Source of the DNA: Serpula lacrymans var. lacrymans S7.9
Taxonomy: Eukaryota; Basidiomycota; Agaricomycetes; Boletales; Serpulaceae
Direction of reading: 5' to 3'
Length of the DNA: 64,000 nucleotides
NCBI RefSeq assembly: GCF_000218685.1
Contig: NW_006763307.1
Location: 674,846-738,845 of the forward strand
Positions 21,370-34,160 of the stretch are shown one piece after another. Both the position numbers and the translations under genes were made by a program. Under the pieces are notes generated by a model. The model saw only the letters and a list, made by a program, of their open reading frames with translations, had not been told where the DNA came from and ran no database searches. Numbering within the stretch: position 1 is the first letter of the stretch; each line of letters opens with the position of its first letter.

Positions 21370-24300
21370 ATGGACAATCGCGACCAACGACGTCCCCCGC
21401 GTGCTGGTCGACCCCAACAGGCCCAGCAGCCACCGTTGTATCCAGACTACACCTACAACAATTCATATCCGTATCCAACTTCTCCTCCTCCCCAGCCCCG
21501 CCAAAATACCAACGCCCACGCATATAACTCCACTCCTCCTCCCCCTCCTCCCCACAACTACAACTACGCAAATGTCCATGCACAGTACACCTCTCCCGTC
21601 TCTCCCACCCCCACCCCAAATTCACCCTATCCCTCTCGTCCTCCATTCCCATCTCATTCCCCTGGCCAAGACGCCAACAATCCCGTCAACTCCCGCGGCA
21701 TCTCCTTCCAGCACACAGAGCGCGGAAAGCGTCAAGCCACTATCGATCATCAATCGCGCCAGCGCAATATGCCCTCCGCATACCAAAACAAGCTTTCCCC
21801 TTCAGATCCAGAGGGCGGCGACTTTGGCGATTATGCAACAGATGGCGACAGAGTTGACAGGAAGAAGAGCTTGGTTAGGCCAGACAGAGAAAAGATCGAG
21901 CCTGGTCATCGTCAATGGCATTATCGTACCCATGCCGCTCAGTTGGAGGGTACCGGCGGCGGCAGGGTGGGCGTCATGCCCTCTAGTACGTCCTTCTCCC
22001 GCTGCCCTTTTCAGCGCCCACTCTCTTTTCTTGACTGATCTTCTTTTTGTCGCACTTGCCGTCAACAACAGCCACCGGAAATCTCCCCCAGCAACGCGAG
22101 AAGCTTCGTCGCGGCAAGTCCCTCCTTGCAAGGGAGGAAGACGTACATGAATCCGGTCTCGCTTTATTCAAACGTGGTACTACCTTGCGCCGTAAACGTC
22201 CCCAGGCTGCACCGCCTCCTCCCACCGTCACCGATAAGAAGCGCACTTGTTTGGACAATATCGGCCCTGGCCCAAAGACTCCCTGGTTCATTTACTGCTT
22301 CGTGCTCACATGCTGGATCCCGCCGTTCCTACTCAGCGCATGTGGTACGTTTTAGTTCTCCCCGCCATCAATATACCGTCATTTTGATACTGATTGAACC
22401 CACATCTGATTAGGCATCAAGACACCAGAACAACAACGGGCTTGGCGCGAGAAGATGGGTCTAATGAGTATCATCTTGACGCTCATGGCTGGTGTCGGTT
22501 TCATCACCTTTGGCTTCACCGAGACCGTTTGCGGAACCCCTCCTAATCGCTTCCATGCGGGTCAGATTGAAAACGCATCTGTCGTCATTCACGGGTACGA
22601 TTACGACTTTTCCAACTTTAAGCACCCAGCCGTTGGCTCGTTCAACGGGCAGACCAATCCGCTCTTAACGCCAGGATGGAATCTGGGCGGGAACGATGCC
22701 AGCTTTTTGTTCCAGATCACGAACGAGAACTGTTTAGGGATCATCACCAAAGCGAACGGCTCGAGTATTACGGGAAGCGGGAATGATCTTGATTGGTATT
22801 TCCCGTGCAATGTTTATGATCCGACCAGTACTGCAACGAACTTGACGGCGTATACATCGAATACGAATTGTCATGTATCGTCTCAGGCGCGTCAGGGGCT
22901 CCAGCAGATGAACCCGCTGGGACAAGTGTACTACAACTGGGGAGATGTCGCGGGCTCGGGGAGGAATTTGGCTGTTTTTGAATCGTGAGTTTGTCTTGGA
23001 GGGAATGTTGCGTTCTCATGATTTGACTGATGATGGGTTTGTGCTAGCTCGGTTCTCGACCTTGACTTGTTGCAATGGCTGAGTCCAGCGCAAGTAAACT
23101 ATCCATCTCTGTTCGATGACATGAAAAATGCGGACGGGACGTATAATGGCAAAGACCTGTCAATGTTCTTTATGCGCTCGAATCAGCAACAACTTGCCCG
23201 GTGCCTTGAAGACACTATCCTCGTCGGGTTCATTGATACGCAGAGCATTGGTTGTGTCGCTTCAGAGGTCGTCCTCTATCTCTCGCTCACCTTCATCATT
23301 GGTGTCGTCGCCATCAGGTTCGTCATGGCTGTCTACTTCGCCTGGTTCTACTCCTGGAAGCTGGGAAATTTCCCACGGGAGACGTATGAGCAGCGTATGC
23401 AGCGATCGCAGGAAATTGAGGATTGGTCGAATGATATTTACCGTCCGGCGCCTAGCGAATACCGCCCGAATGTCGGCAAGAACGGGCTGAGATTTGGAAA
23501 GGCGAGCAAGAAGACATTTTTGCCTAGCCATTCTCGGTTTACACCTCAGGAGAATCTGCTTAAAGGCGCGAGTCCACGACCGACGACGACGTATGGGATG
23601 ATCGATGCGCCGTATAAGAGGAGCACAACGTATTCGTCGCTAGGGAAGGCAGGAAAGGGGGCACCGCCCGAATCACCTGGAATTGGGTATAGGCAGTCGA
23701 AAAGCACGATGTCGTTTGGAGAAAATGGTTCTGGAACGATGTCTGGGTCTGGCGCAGCTTCTCCGCGTGCGACGTATGTGGAGACGCCATGTCCGTTCCC
23801 CCTGCACAACGTCATTCCTCAACCGCCTCCTGACTATGAGCCGTTCAATTTCCCTCTGGCGCATACAATCTGTCTCGTGACTGCTTATTCCGAGAGTGTG
23901 GAGGGTCTGAGGACGACGTTGGATTCGCTTGCGACTACTGATTATCCGAATAGCCATAAGCTGATTTTGGTGATTGCGGATGGAATGGTGAAGGGCGCTG
24001 GGAATGATATGACCACTCCGGAAATTTGCTTGTCGATGATGAAGGAGTTTTTGATCCAGCCGAACGAGGTGGAGCCGCATTCATATGTGGCGATAGCTGA
24101 CGGACACAAGAGGCATAATATGGCAAAGGTGTATGCTGGTTTCTACGACTACGATGACAACACTGTCGAGCACTCAAAGCAACAACGCATACCGATGGTT
24201 GTCGTCGCCAAATGTGGGAACCCACTCGAAGTTGGTGACGCCAAGCCTGGAAATCGTGGCAAACGAGACAGTCAAATCGTGTTGATGGGATTCCTTCAAA

Positions 24301-26254
24301 AAGTGATGTTCGACGAGCGAATGACGACGTTTGAGTACGAGTTTTTCAACTCGATATGGAGGGTGACGGGTGTGAGTCCGGATCGGTACGAGCTTGTGTT
24401 GTGTGTGGATGCGGATACGAAGGTGTTTCCGGATTCACTGACGAGGATGGCATCGTGCATGGTGATGGATGTGGAGATTATGGGGTTGTGTGGTGAGACA
24501 AAGATTGCGAATAAGACGGATAATTTTGTGACTATGATGCAAGGTTTGTTTCCTTTTTTCGTATGGTATCTTTGATAGTGGCGAATGCTGATTGGGTTGA
24601 CAGTTTTCGAGTACTATATCTCCCATCACATGGTCAAGGGCTTCGAGGCCATGTTTGGTGGTGTCACTTGTTTGCCAGGATGCTTCAGTATGTACCGTAT
24701 CAAGGCGCCTAAAGGTGACTCGGGGTATTGGGTGCCCGTGCTCGCGAACCCTGATATCGTAGAACATTACTCGGAAAACGTTGTCGACACACTTCACAAG
24801 AAGAACCTGCTACTTTTGGGTGAGGATCGGTACCTAACGACACTATTGCTCAAGACGTTCCCGAAGCGCAAGAACATGTTCTGTCCGCAAGCCGTGTGCA
24901 AGACGATCGTGCCTGATACATTCCGTATTCTCCTGTCTCAGCGAAGAAGATGGATCAACTCGACTGTGCATAACCTTGCTGAGCTATTGCTCGTGAGGGA
25001 TCTTTGTGGGACTTTCTGTTTCTCGATGCAGTTCGTCGTGGGTATGGAACTGGCGGGAACGCTGGTGTTGCCTGCTGCGATTAGTTTCACGCTCTATTTG
25101 ATCATCATCTCGATTATTCCTGGAGGGACGAACACGACTATCCCGTTGACGCTGTTGGCGATTGTGCTTGGGTTGCCTGGTGTTTTGATCGTTGTCACTT
25201 CGCGCAAGGTTGTGTATCTGGGATGGATGATCATCTACCTCGTCTCGTTACCTATCTGGAACGGTCTTCTCCCTGCATATTCCTTCTGGCACTTTGACGA
25301 CTTTTCGTGGGGTCAGACGAGGATGGTGGCTGGCGATAAGGGTGGAGACCATGGAGATAAAGAGGGAGAGTTTGATTCTACGCATATTGTGATGAAGAAA
25401 TGGGCAGAGTTTGAGAGGGAGAGGAGGTGGAAGAGTGGAGTGCAGAGTAGGGATTCGACAGTGTTTGAGAGAATGTGTGTCCTTTTTCTTTGTTTTTGTT
25501 TTATAGGTTGTGAAACTGATGAAATGGTTGTAGCAATCGATACTCTATGGCTTCGAATTCTGATACTAACCACCCACCCTCGGCGAATGTCGACTCATCA
25601 ACGACAGAGTCTGCGAGCCATAGTGCAACCCCTCCCGTTCCTCGTATCCGACACGATAGCAATACGCTGCTGACGTTGCCTGCGCCTCTCTCTGTCAATA
25701 AGGTTATAACATCTGCAGCATCCGCCTCTTCCGTTGGTCTCTCGCGATCTAGCGAGGATGCTCCGTATATCTCAGAACCTGGATCAGGCTCACACGCACG
25801 GCTGATCCCCAGCCCACAAGACAACTACATCGATTCATACACCGAGTCTCCAACTCCGCGAATTCCACAATTCGAGACCCAGGTCGCACGAAGTGGTGGG
25901 GTCTTGCGCAATCCGACGGTGTCAAGCCAGTACGTAGCTGAGACGCAGAATCCCTTCCGATCTTCTGAGCCTCATGTCGCTGCCGCATTCGAGGAGGCAG
26001 GGGGTTATACGACAGAGCCTGAGGAGTTCACGCCGCCGCCGCCTGTTCCTGGTAAACCTGGGCGCGGTGTCAGTCTGGCTGATAACGGGCCTGTCCCTGG
26101 TCCTGAGGGCGTGCGGAGGGTGGCGAGGCCTACGTCAAGACGGCCGACATCGCAGACGCCTCAAAACCGATATTCACGGTCGTCTGCTGTATATAATCTC
26201 CCGCCTGGTGCTGCACCGCCTCAACCTGGAGGAGGCTACAGCGGAGCATATTAA
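21370..26254 (+). CDS. class IV chitin synthase
   Basis: A plasma-membrane family 2 glycosyltransferase that makes cell-wall chitin from UDP-GlcNAc. Exons that keep one frame: 21370-21985, 22072-22344, 22414-22984, 23048-24543, 24604-25474, 25534-26254, giving about 1,515 residues. The N-terminus is a long Pro/Tyr/Asn-rich cytosolic tail. Next come two membrane helices ([33 protein letters not shown]), a cytochrome-b5-like luminal part, and the catalytic domain with [37 protein letters not shown] and [10 protein letters not shown] (QxxRW box). Several C-terminal helices and a Pro/Ser-rich tail follow. The domain layout matches class IV (Chs3/ChsE-type) enzymes. The last intron join (25475-25533) is chosen because it keeps the frame; the tail beyond is low complexity. 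Confidence 0.93.
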
Positions 26255-26835
26255 ACATTTGCTGGGTTTTTTTAATCATCTTTTGGCACTCGTTTCTTTC
26301 TACATGGACTCTCTCTATTTTTCCCCTGTGGCCGTCGTAGTAATTTTCATATAAAGTTCATGAGGACCCTATTCGCCTGCGCAGTTGATTCGTCTCCCCA
26401 TATTTGTCATACTTGGGTTGCTACAGATTCACGGATGCTTGATGCGTTGTGCTAATGGACTGTCTACACGATACCTGACGATATTTCTTTTTCCTTGCCT
26501 TCCCTTCTTATCTCGTTCCCGTTCAAGACATGAACATTTTACTCGATCTATGATAGTGGCAGAATGGCTCCTTTTTTACGAGTACCGCAAGAACTATTAC
26601 AATGTTACATGTAATACATCAATATGCTTGATGCACACCAGAGTTACTCCAGTTTTTGCAAGGAGGTGTAGTGTAAAATGTGATGGACCAATGGACCATG
26701 GACCATGTACATTTGTTTGTTCTGTGCAAACACGAGTGACGTTTGGGAACTGCCTCGAGGCTCGAGACACGGTTCTGGGCTGCAGACAACAAGTACGATT
26801 CGCTTTTTCCCTCCACACCTCCATCTTTGCACACA
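26255..26835 (+). promoter_or_regulatory. intergenic region with three TGGACCA boxes upstream of the WHI2-like gene
   Basis: Three head-to-tail TGGACCA boxes begin at 26684, 26692 and 26699, ending about 130 bp before the start codon. Similar clusters lie before both Msn2-like genes. A CT-rich stretch (ttctttttccttgcc, about 26486-26500) is also present. The left part holds the chitin synthase 3' UTR. No gene is supported. Confidence 0.45.
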
Positions 26836-28072
26836 ATGGCGGCTGCAACGATGTCGTCTTCCCCAATAACCCAGGTCTCGCAGTTCCCAGCGCAGACAAA
26901 TCTCCAGCCGCAGCTTCTGACGAGACTCTTGCTCGACCTGCGCGGTAGGCGCTTCTCCGTGGACAGAGAGACTATCATGAACCTCCCCGAGTCTGTCCTT
27001 CTCTGTCTCTTTCCAAACGGGCTCGTCCTCAGCAGGCAGAGCGTCGCTCTCTCCGATGGCGGAGACAACGAGGAGGACGAGGAGGTGTATGGCGTAGATG
27101 TACGTTCCTTTTCCTGTTAGCCCTGCGCATATCTACCGAATATTGGTTGAACTGAATCATTATTCATGTTTTCGCTTAGTTTGATCCAGATTGCTTCGCC
27201 TACGTTCTCTCATTTTTCCGAAATGCGTCGGATACGTTCTATGGTACGGCTGCTACTCCTGGTTTATTCCAAGCCCAGCAACACCTCCTCGACGGCTCGC
27301 CCTCTGACTTTGGGCCCTCTGCGTCTCAGAACCCTTTGCTCACGAAACAGGCTATTATCGTGCTCAGGGAAGAGCTAGAGTATTTTGCGATTCCTCCAAA
27401 GGAGGGAGAGGCTGGGACGGACGAGAATGGTATCGCGAACGAGGCGCTGCTCGAGATCAAGCGGCGGTGCGGTAAAAACATCATGGAAAAGCGTAATATC
27501 TTCACGGCTCTTCAACGCAATGTCCATAAGGAAAACAATATCGCTGAACAACATCTCATCGACATGTTGTGCATGAGGTAAGGGCGTTTGTCTGAAATAT
27601 TGTTATAGTAGAATCAAGCGGGCTAATGATGAGATGGCTTTTAGTGGGTTCAATCGAGACGATGAATGGGGATTCAGGGCTATCGAACCTTCGCGGTGTT
27701 GCATTTCTTCGATAGCTTTGGTGCTACTCAAAACGGGTATTATTCACCACCCCGCAGGCCCGAACGGCGAGCGGCCGGTGACGATCGACTACAATCAAAT
27801 GGCAACTGCTCAAAAATTGTTACTCTTCTGGAGAAAACCTGCTGTATGTCATCTAGTCCACTAAAAGTGTGGTACTGAGGCTGAATTGGTTTTCTTATTA
27901 TAGCGTAAATGCTGGTGGGATGGTTTGGAGGTAGATGTAACGCAAACAGGAGAACCGGCGCAAAATGTGAAGCTGTGGGCAAGGAGAGTCTGGACTCTCG
28001 AACTCAGTCTGGTGCGTAGGCGTCCTTACTCGATAGGAAGCTAGACTAAAAATGCGTTCCTTATAGGTTTGA
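26836..28072 (+). CDS. WHI2-like BTB/POZ-fold growth regulator
   Basis: Exons 26836-27099, 27180-27577, 27645-27843, 27904-28011 and 28067-28072 give about 324 residues. The N-terminal part (LLLDLRGRRFSVDRETIMNL, then PESVLLCLFPNG) and FDPDCFAYVLSFFRN form the BTB-like fold typical of yeast Whi2 and its fungal relatives. The C-terminal part has KRRCGKNIMEKRNIF, NIAEQHLIDMLCMSGFN, DDEWGFRAIEPSR and a closing LWARRVWTLELSL. Yeast Whi2 acts with Psr phosphatases in general stress response and TORC1 restraint; that role here is by family. The ATG at 26836 is chosen because homology begins shortly after it. The last two-codon exon is uncertain; reading through the donor would add ten other residues instead. 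Confidence 0.85.
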
Positions 28073-28500
28073 TCAAGACGCATAACGGACATACATTGGA
28101 CCATGTGATCTTGTCTCTCAGAGTGTACCAGACCCTCACGTATCGCGTATCTCATATTTTCCTACTTCGATGATTGTCGTTCGTCTACTTGCACGCTCAT
28201 TCACCTCCTCGATTATTACACTTGGCAACTGATACCCTTCTCGTCTTTGCAGATTTCAAACTAATTATATACGCACACACACATAGGCAGTTTTACTAGC
28301 AGTACCGTTTGTACCAGCTGCAGGAAATGCACAATATGTTACATGGCATTGATGCATGGACAGAAATGAGGTGTATTGGATCGTGGTAGTTTTGCAACTA
28401 GATGTTTTTGAATTGTTTTATTCGATATCTGTATATATTATATTTAGGAGTTGGTGTCAGGGATGCGACAACTGCGCACGTGCTCTGATGAACCACAATC
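28073..28500. other. intergenic, WHI2-like 3' UTR and DENR promoter
   Basis: No coding signal. The next gene begins at 28501 on the same strand. Confidence 0.5.
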
Positions 28501-29331
28501 ATGTCTTCATCCGAGCAACCACAACCACAGCCAGTGCAACCAGTGCAGGTCCTTTATTGCCAGGGTATCCCATCTCCAACTCTTCCCCACTGTCCCATCT
28601 GAACGTTTCTTTTTGTTTACTATCATAGTATGCACATATCCACCCGAATATTGCGAGTTTGGATCCAGCATAACGAGATGTAAAGAGTGGATACATGACG
28701 CTCATCCAAGCCTTTACGACAAATATTATTCTGAAGGTACGTGCATACCAGATCGCCATAACTTCACATTGATGAGAAGATCTCGTATCCACGTACAGAG
28801 GCCCTACAAAATAAACTCGGCACGCTGAGTCTCGAGGCGCAAGCTAAGCTGGAGAAGGAAACCGCAAAAAAGGAGGCGAAAGCAGAAGCAAAGGCTGATG
28901 CTTTGCTCAAGAAGAAGATGGTCGGTTTTTATGTGTGACTTGCATTTGTGGGACTAATATTAACTGGATAATGTAGGCCTCGCAAGTGACGATCAAGCGG
29001 ATCGAAAGGAACAAGCGGAAACATGTTACCGCCATACATGGACTGGAAGCTTTCGGTCTGTTATAACAAAACATTCATCCTCTGTGATTCAATCTAATGG
29101 AAAACATGGACAGGTATTGATCTCAAGAAAGCTGCCAAGTTCCTAGCGCAGAAGTTTGCTACTGGCGCTTCAGTAACGAAGAACGCACAGGGACTGGACG
29201 AGATCGTCGTGCAGGGCGATGTAGCCGATGAAGTGCTGGAGCTCATCGAGAATGGTGCTGGTGTGCTGAAAGGTGTTCCAATTGCAAACGTGGATGTTGT
29301 CGAGGACAAGAAAAAGAAAGGTGGTGATTAG
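28501..29331 (+). CDS. TMA22: DENR/TMA22 translation factor (SUI1 domain)
   Basis: Five exons, 28501-28564, 28629-28736, 28799-28920, 28977-29055 and 29114-29331, make 196 residues, the usual size. An N-terminal zinc-binding part has VLYCQVCTYPPEYCEF and CKEWIHDAHPSLY. It is followed by a charged linker (KKEAKAEAKADALLKKK) and a SUI1/eIF1-like domain with VTIKRIERNKRKHVTAIHGL, the family's basic loop, and KKAAKFLAQKFATGASV. The family works with MCT-1/TMA20 in the cytosol to recycle 40S subunits and release deacylated tRNA after termination. All joins keep the frame and every intron is 54-64 bp. The symbol follows the yeast name. Confidence 0.93.
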
Positions 29332-29632
29332 ATGATGTATGTGCGATATGCGATAAAGCTTATAGATATATTTGTACCCTTTTCCAATGAGTGTTGTATA
29401 CATAATGTCGTATCACATGTATAAAATGCACTGTATTATGGCAAAGTAGTTCATAGGTTGGATGAACATTATCAAAGGCAAGATCAGGGATGTTGTATTT
29501 TCTGGCAGTAAGATCCATTTTCGGATGTGATTATATAGCAAGGGTGTATTATTCTAGCAAGTCACATCAGCCAGGCTGACGTTTGCTTGGACTTCAATTC
29601 CACCTCTCTCATTCCCAAACTTGCTTTTATCA
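29332..29632. other. intergenic between DENR and LTO1
   Basis: 301 bp with no coding signal; DENR 3' UTR and LTO1 promoter. Confidence 0.5.
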
Positions 29633-30274
29633 ATGGCAGACGATTTCGACCTTGAATCTCTCGTACATCTTGAACAGACGTCTGCACTCTACCATCTTAT
29701 CTGCCATTATCCGAAATCTAAATGCGCGATCTTACAGATTCTTTGACTCAGGACATGCTGATGGATTTGAGCATGGTCGCATACATGGGTTGATAGAAGG
29801 ACGTGCTCTTGGGCGGGAAAAAGGCTTTGAAATCTGGGAAGAGCTCGGGTTTTACGAAGGTTTCGCGAATACCTGGCTGAAGATATACACGAATCAAGGT
29901 CGGAGCGAAGAGTAAGTCCTCTTTTCACAAATACGTATAGCTCATAATAAGTTATATTTCTCTTGATACTTAGGCGTGCTGTCCATCACATCAAACATCT
30001 TCTAGAGCTCATATCTCAGTTCCCTAGCGTGAACCCCTCTTCCCAGCCCACTCCGTCTACTCCAGAGGTGGACATATCGAAACTTCAGGCACAGATTCGC
30101 TCGCGATACAAAGCTGTTTGTGCATCACTTGGAGTTCGTCCAAGTATGCGGGCGGCAGATATAACCGATGCTGCTGATGAGAGCGAACTTCAAACGCACC
30201 AGGGGAAAAAGAGGCAGGTATGGAAGTTGGAGGATGATGCGAAGAGACCAACGATGCAAGGGCTTAGTTTCTAA
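29633..30274 (+). CDS. LTO1: LTO1 homologue (ABCE1 iron-sulfur assembly adaptor)
   Basis: Exons 29633-29679, 29738-29911 and 29974-30274 give 173 residues. The diagnostic deca-GX3 region is clear: FFDSGHADGFEHGRIHGLIE, then GRALGREKGFEIWEELGFYE, with Gly every fourth residue. In yeast and human, Lto1 with Yae1 bridges the cytosolic iron-sulfur machinery to the ribosome-recycling ATPase Rli1/ABCE1. A Trp close to the C-terminus, the known targeting feature, is not terminal here: the protein ends MQGLSF. That could be a lineage extension. The preceding gene, DENR/TMA22, is also a ribosome-recycling factor, though fungal gene order need not mean co-function. Confidence 0.88.
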
Positions 30275-30694
30275 GAATGGCCTTTCCCTCTCAAGTTATC
30301 GCACTATCACGTCTTATGTGTACTCGCATCCGAGGAAGAAGAGCCCGACTCCAAAACGACTACGAAGCCATTTGGCGGTCGGTAAGTTTATCGTTTCATC
30401 CCGAACTCCATGCTGAAGTGTCAACTTCCAGTAGATACGGACTAGAATTGTCTCAAATGCGTACACGCTGTCATCCATAAGTGAACTTGTGACCATGAAG
30501 CCATGCTGTACTCGCTTCAATCTTCTCCGTACAGAAGCATATATAAAAGGATGGCAATATATAACGACAATAGTAAGTTAGCGATACATACAATGCCAGA
30601 TAATAGAAGCAACATGTTGTGGTAATACATACGCCCCCTTTTCCATCGCTGTCCAAGATACATGATTTCATACGACATGTCATAAATCTCCTTA
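30275..30694. other. convergent 3' UTR region
   Basis: LTO1 (plus) and the amine oxidase (minus) end tail to tail here. Open frames present are short and show no family features. Confidence 0.5.
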
Positions 30695-33600
30695 TCAATT
30701 TGAGCAGCACGGTTGTCCATTGGTCCCGTTGGCTCCATTGGTTCCATTGCTCTCATGGTGTCCATTCGTACCATTAACACCATTGCTATTTGAGAATGCA
30801 GGGACACTGTGAGGGTCTTTCGTTCCCGGTACGTCCATACTCGGGTTCTTCGAAAAGAAGTTATTAGGTTTGAATAAAAGGTTGACGTGCTCAACGGGCA
30901 TGCTATCTCGGGCAGAAACATTAGCAAACAGGGTAATGCAACTTGCTCACTCGGAAGACCATCCCATGGACTACACAAGGGCTTCAACACTGGAAGGTGG
31001 ACTTACACAGGCCAATCTTCAGGGCGAGGGATATGCGTCGTGCCTATAATGGTCATATAACGTTAGCAAAAACACAAACAGCCAGCCCAACAAAACTTGT
31101 CCCCGATGATTTAACTCCAATCGAGCAAGAGCACACGCACCGACAGTAAGATACAAAACAATGTCCTCGTTCTCAATAGTGCCCTCGCCGTTCTTCACCC
31201 ATTTTCCAACCGAATCCTCTGGCTCATCTCGGGTCTGCGGCACGTATTTCCCACTGGGCCACATCCGGCCACCTTTGTTACCTTCCACGTCTTTGACTAC
31301 CCACATGGCCTTTCCTGCGAACGAGGCTCGGCGTGCCATCCACGAATCGCTCAATGCAAGAAGCGGTGTTGCCCCGCCCTTCATCATAACGGCGTAGCCG
31401 ACCTCTTTGCCTGATGCGTAATGTTTCCTGGCAGGGTTCACGATCCGCCATCTCCGTTCACGGGACCAGTCAAAGTCGCGTGCACCATGTTCGACCTGAG
31501 ACGTGAGGACCTTATCCTGTGAAATGAACGCGTTGCCTGCAATATTTGCGATAGACCCTGTCGGTGCATTCGGAAGCGGTACGATGTCCGACTCTACCAC
31601 AGAGTTGTAGAGCCCATCAACCATAGGATCAACGCGAACAGAGAATATATGTTGATGATAGTGTGCATTCACGTTGGGTGCCACGATAGTGCCATGTGGA
31701 CTTGGTTCGCCATCAGAAGAGGCATAAACCTGAAGGATGCCCGAAAGACGAATTTCAAGTTCGATATTACCGTCTTGATAGAAGTAGTAATTCCAGATGT
31801 ATTCTATACGAGTGAATGAAATCAGAAAGACTACCGATGGAGATACAGATCTTTATCATACCATAATTAGCGAGAGTGCACACCATGCTGACGACGAGGC
31901 GTCTACTGCGGACCGTCTGTGAACGGCCTCCCGGACGGTAGTCAGTGTGTTTCCAAAGCACGCCTGCATCTTCTTCGTGTATACAAATTACATTCTTGAT
32001 CACGAACGCATTTCCTTCATGGGTCACGTATGCACCAGGCTGTAGATCAGATCGTATGCATCATCAGTATATCGGCCATCGGACCTGTCAAATGAATAAC
32101 TATAACATACAAGATAGTGAATTTGCCCGAGACAGTCACAGCCTAGAGAAAGTTCATTTGCCATTGTGCCCATGCCGTACTCACCGCTGTATGAACGGAA
32201 CTTGCGGTGTTAGACGTCAAAATGGGAACAAATGAAAACTAACTCACGTATCAAAAGCAAATTTCCTGGGATGAGGGAATTCTGGTGCCCCGTACGGTAC
32301 CACCATTTCTGCCAGCGAAAGGCGATAGAAGATAGGGCGGATCTCACCATTGTCATTGTATGTGATAGTAGATAGTGCGATTCCCTCGCGGTGAGTGAAG
32401 GCTGTTCGTGGGGCAATGCGTTAATAGTAAGAATACAACGGAGATAGTAGTGCTCACCGATATGCATCTTCCACTTCTGCCATTCCAGAACGTGGCCATC
32501 CATCTTGAAACTGACACCCTCTGGCTGAACGACATGCAATGGCTTTACGTCATCTCGTGGTTTGTATTCTGGATCCGTCTGCGCCATGATATCTGGGAGG
32601 AAGTCGAAAGCAGTGCGTGGAGGTGGGACACGTTCGCGATTCGATGCTGTGAAAGAAACATCGGAAAGGGGAGGCGCAGCAGTAGTGGCTACGGATAATA
32701 CTGGAGTGCCATCTGCGGACCTGGTATACTTTGGAGGGAAATCGATATGGACAACTTTCTCTGCAATAGAGTCGATAACAGGAACGAAATCCTGCACATG
32801 GATATTACATATTTATAAGAAATCAATATGTGAGGAGATAATGCGTACAAGAGGATGTGCATAGAGGTTATCATGCTGGGAGAAACGGGCAAACAGAAGT
32901 GCCTGTTGAAGCCGGATGTTCTTTGGGAAACGGTCGTCATAGCCAATGGACCAGCCATCCGCAAAAATTTGCTCAGGGAGGATACCTGGTGTATATCATC
33001 TCAACATTTCCACAGTTAAAGAGAAGGTGATCAGACACATACCAACTTCTTTAGCAGCGGCTTGCACAGTAGGATCATTGCGCACAATACGCTCGCATGC
33101 TTCAAGCTCCTGTACAGTGATCTGCGGCTCTGTTCCTTCAGGGAGCTTCTCGAAGAGGTCGACATGCCATTCACCGTCCTTGAGGGATAAGATGGTATTA
33201 TAACTCCCGCTAATTCAAAACTTGGGCATATGATTAGACAGATCAAAATGGAACAAACGTACCCTTCGACGACATCAAGGAACTTGACAATGACGATTTG
33301 ATATCAGACCCAATTTGACGTAGAGCACAGGTAATGGTACTCACGTCTACCTCCGCCTTTCTGATTATTGGAGTAAGTGGATCTGGTTTTCCCCCTGGGG
33401 TGAGAGATATGCCAAGAGCAGCGAGGACGGCTTTCTTTGGTGGCGGAAGGAGAGAGCAGGTTATGAAGCGGACAGCCTTGATGGGCGTCTGGGTGGCAGT
33501 ATAATGTCTTACGGCGAGTGAAACAGACTTGATCTATTACAGGCAGAGAAGATCAGACACGAGACTTATAAGTTTGATAAAGATGTACAGACTTCATCGG

Positions 33601-33697
33601 GAGTGAGAGGGTCGAGAGGGTGGTTAAACTTTGTTGGCTTTGCCTTGACAGTCTCGTGGATGGTGGTTGCAGGGGCGGGGAGGGCTGTAGGGGCCAT
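30695..33697 (-). CDS. copper amine oxidase (topaquinone type)
   Basis: Oxidises primary amines to aldehydes, ammonia and hydrogen peroxide, often to release nitrogen. Twelve exons keep one frame to about 755 residues: 33593-33697, 33345-33533, 33263-33282, 33043-33209, 32849-32985, 32458-32791, 32248-32401, 32111-32186, 31862-32039, 31141-31803, 31007-31043 and 30695-30902. The cofactor site reads TLANYEY (Tyr codon 31863-31865), with catalytic-base context YRPGGRSQ upstream. Copper-ligand motifs include HYHQHIFSVR and the late GTTHIPRPEDWP. The N-terminus LDPLTPDE and AEVDFLDVVEG are typical of fungal peroxisomal members. The C-terminus is an NG-rich low-complexity tail ending GQPCCSN, with no SKL-type signal. 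A 20-nt exon and an intron right after the cofactor Tyr codon are notable. Confidence 0.93.
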
Positions 33698-34160
33698 GAT
33701 TGGAGAGACGGAACGCGGATTTCGGGTGAGGCAGATAAGCCACTGGCGAGTCGAGAATGGGGCTGCTACTTATATACTGCAGTGGAGGCTTGAGAATGAT
33801 GCCTGGAGGGCGCTTATCTGGTATTTACGGCATCTCGCATAGATAACATGCATTAGATAACGATATGATCAGGTGGACCATGTAGATAATTTGGGTGTCT
33901 GGTTATCTACAACAGAAAAAACATAAGACAAAGCACTCTGTCGCATCACCACATCGAATGCAGAACATACCACCTAAATTTTACACACAAGGCTTTCAAC
34001 TACAAATGTGATATGCTGGTCTGGAATGCAATGACGTCTCCGATGGTGCGCATAAAAACAATGGCGGCGTTGCAATCATCATCTCAGGTTCTTTTCTCGC
34101 CCCACGGCTATATCGCACCCACAGTCATTCCCGCCAGGATTATTGGGGAAATATAGCAAC
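33698..34160. promoter_or_regulatory. divergent promoter between amine oxidase and DUF3140 gene
   Basis: 463 bp separate two divergent start codons. One TGGACCA box occurs at about 33873. No coding signal is seen. Confidence 0.45.
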
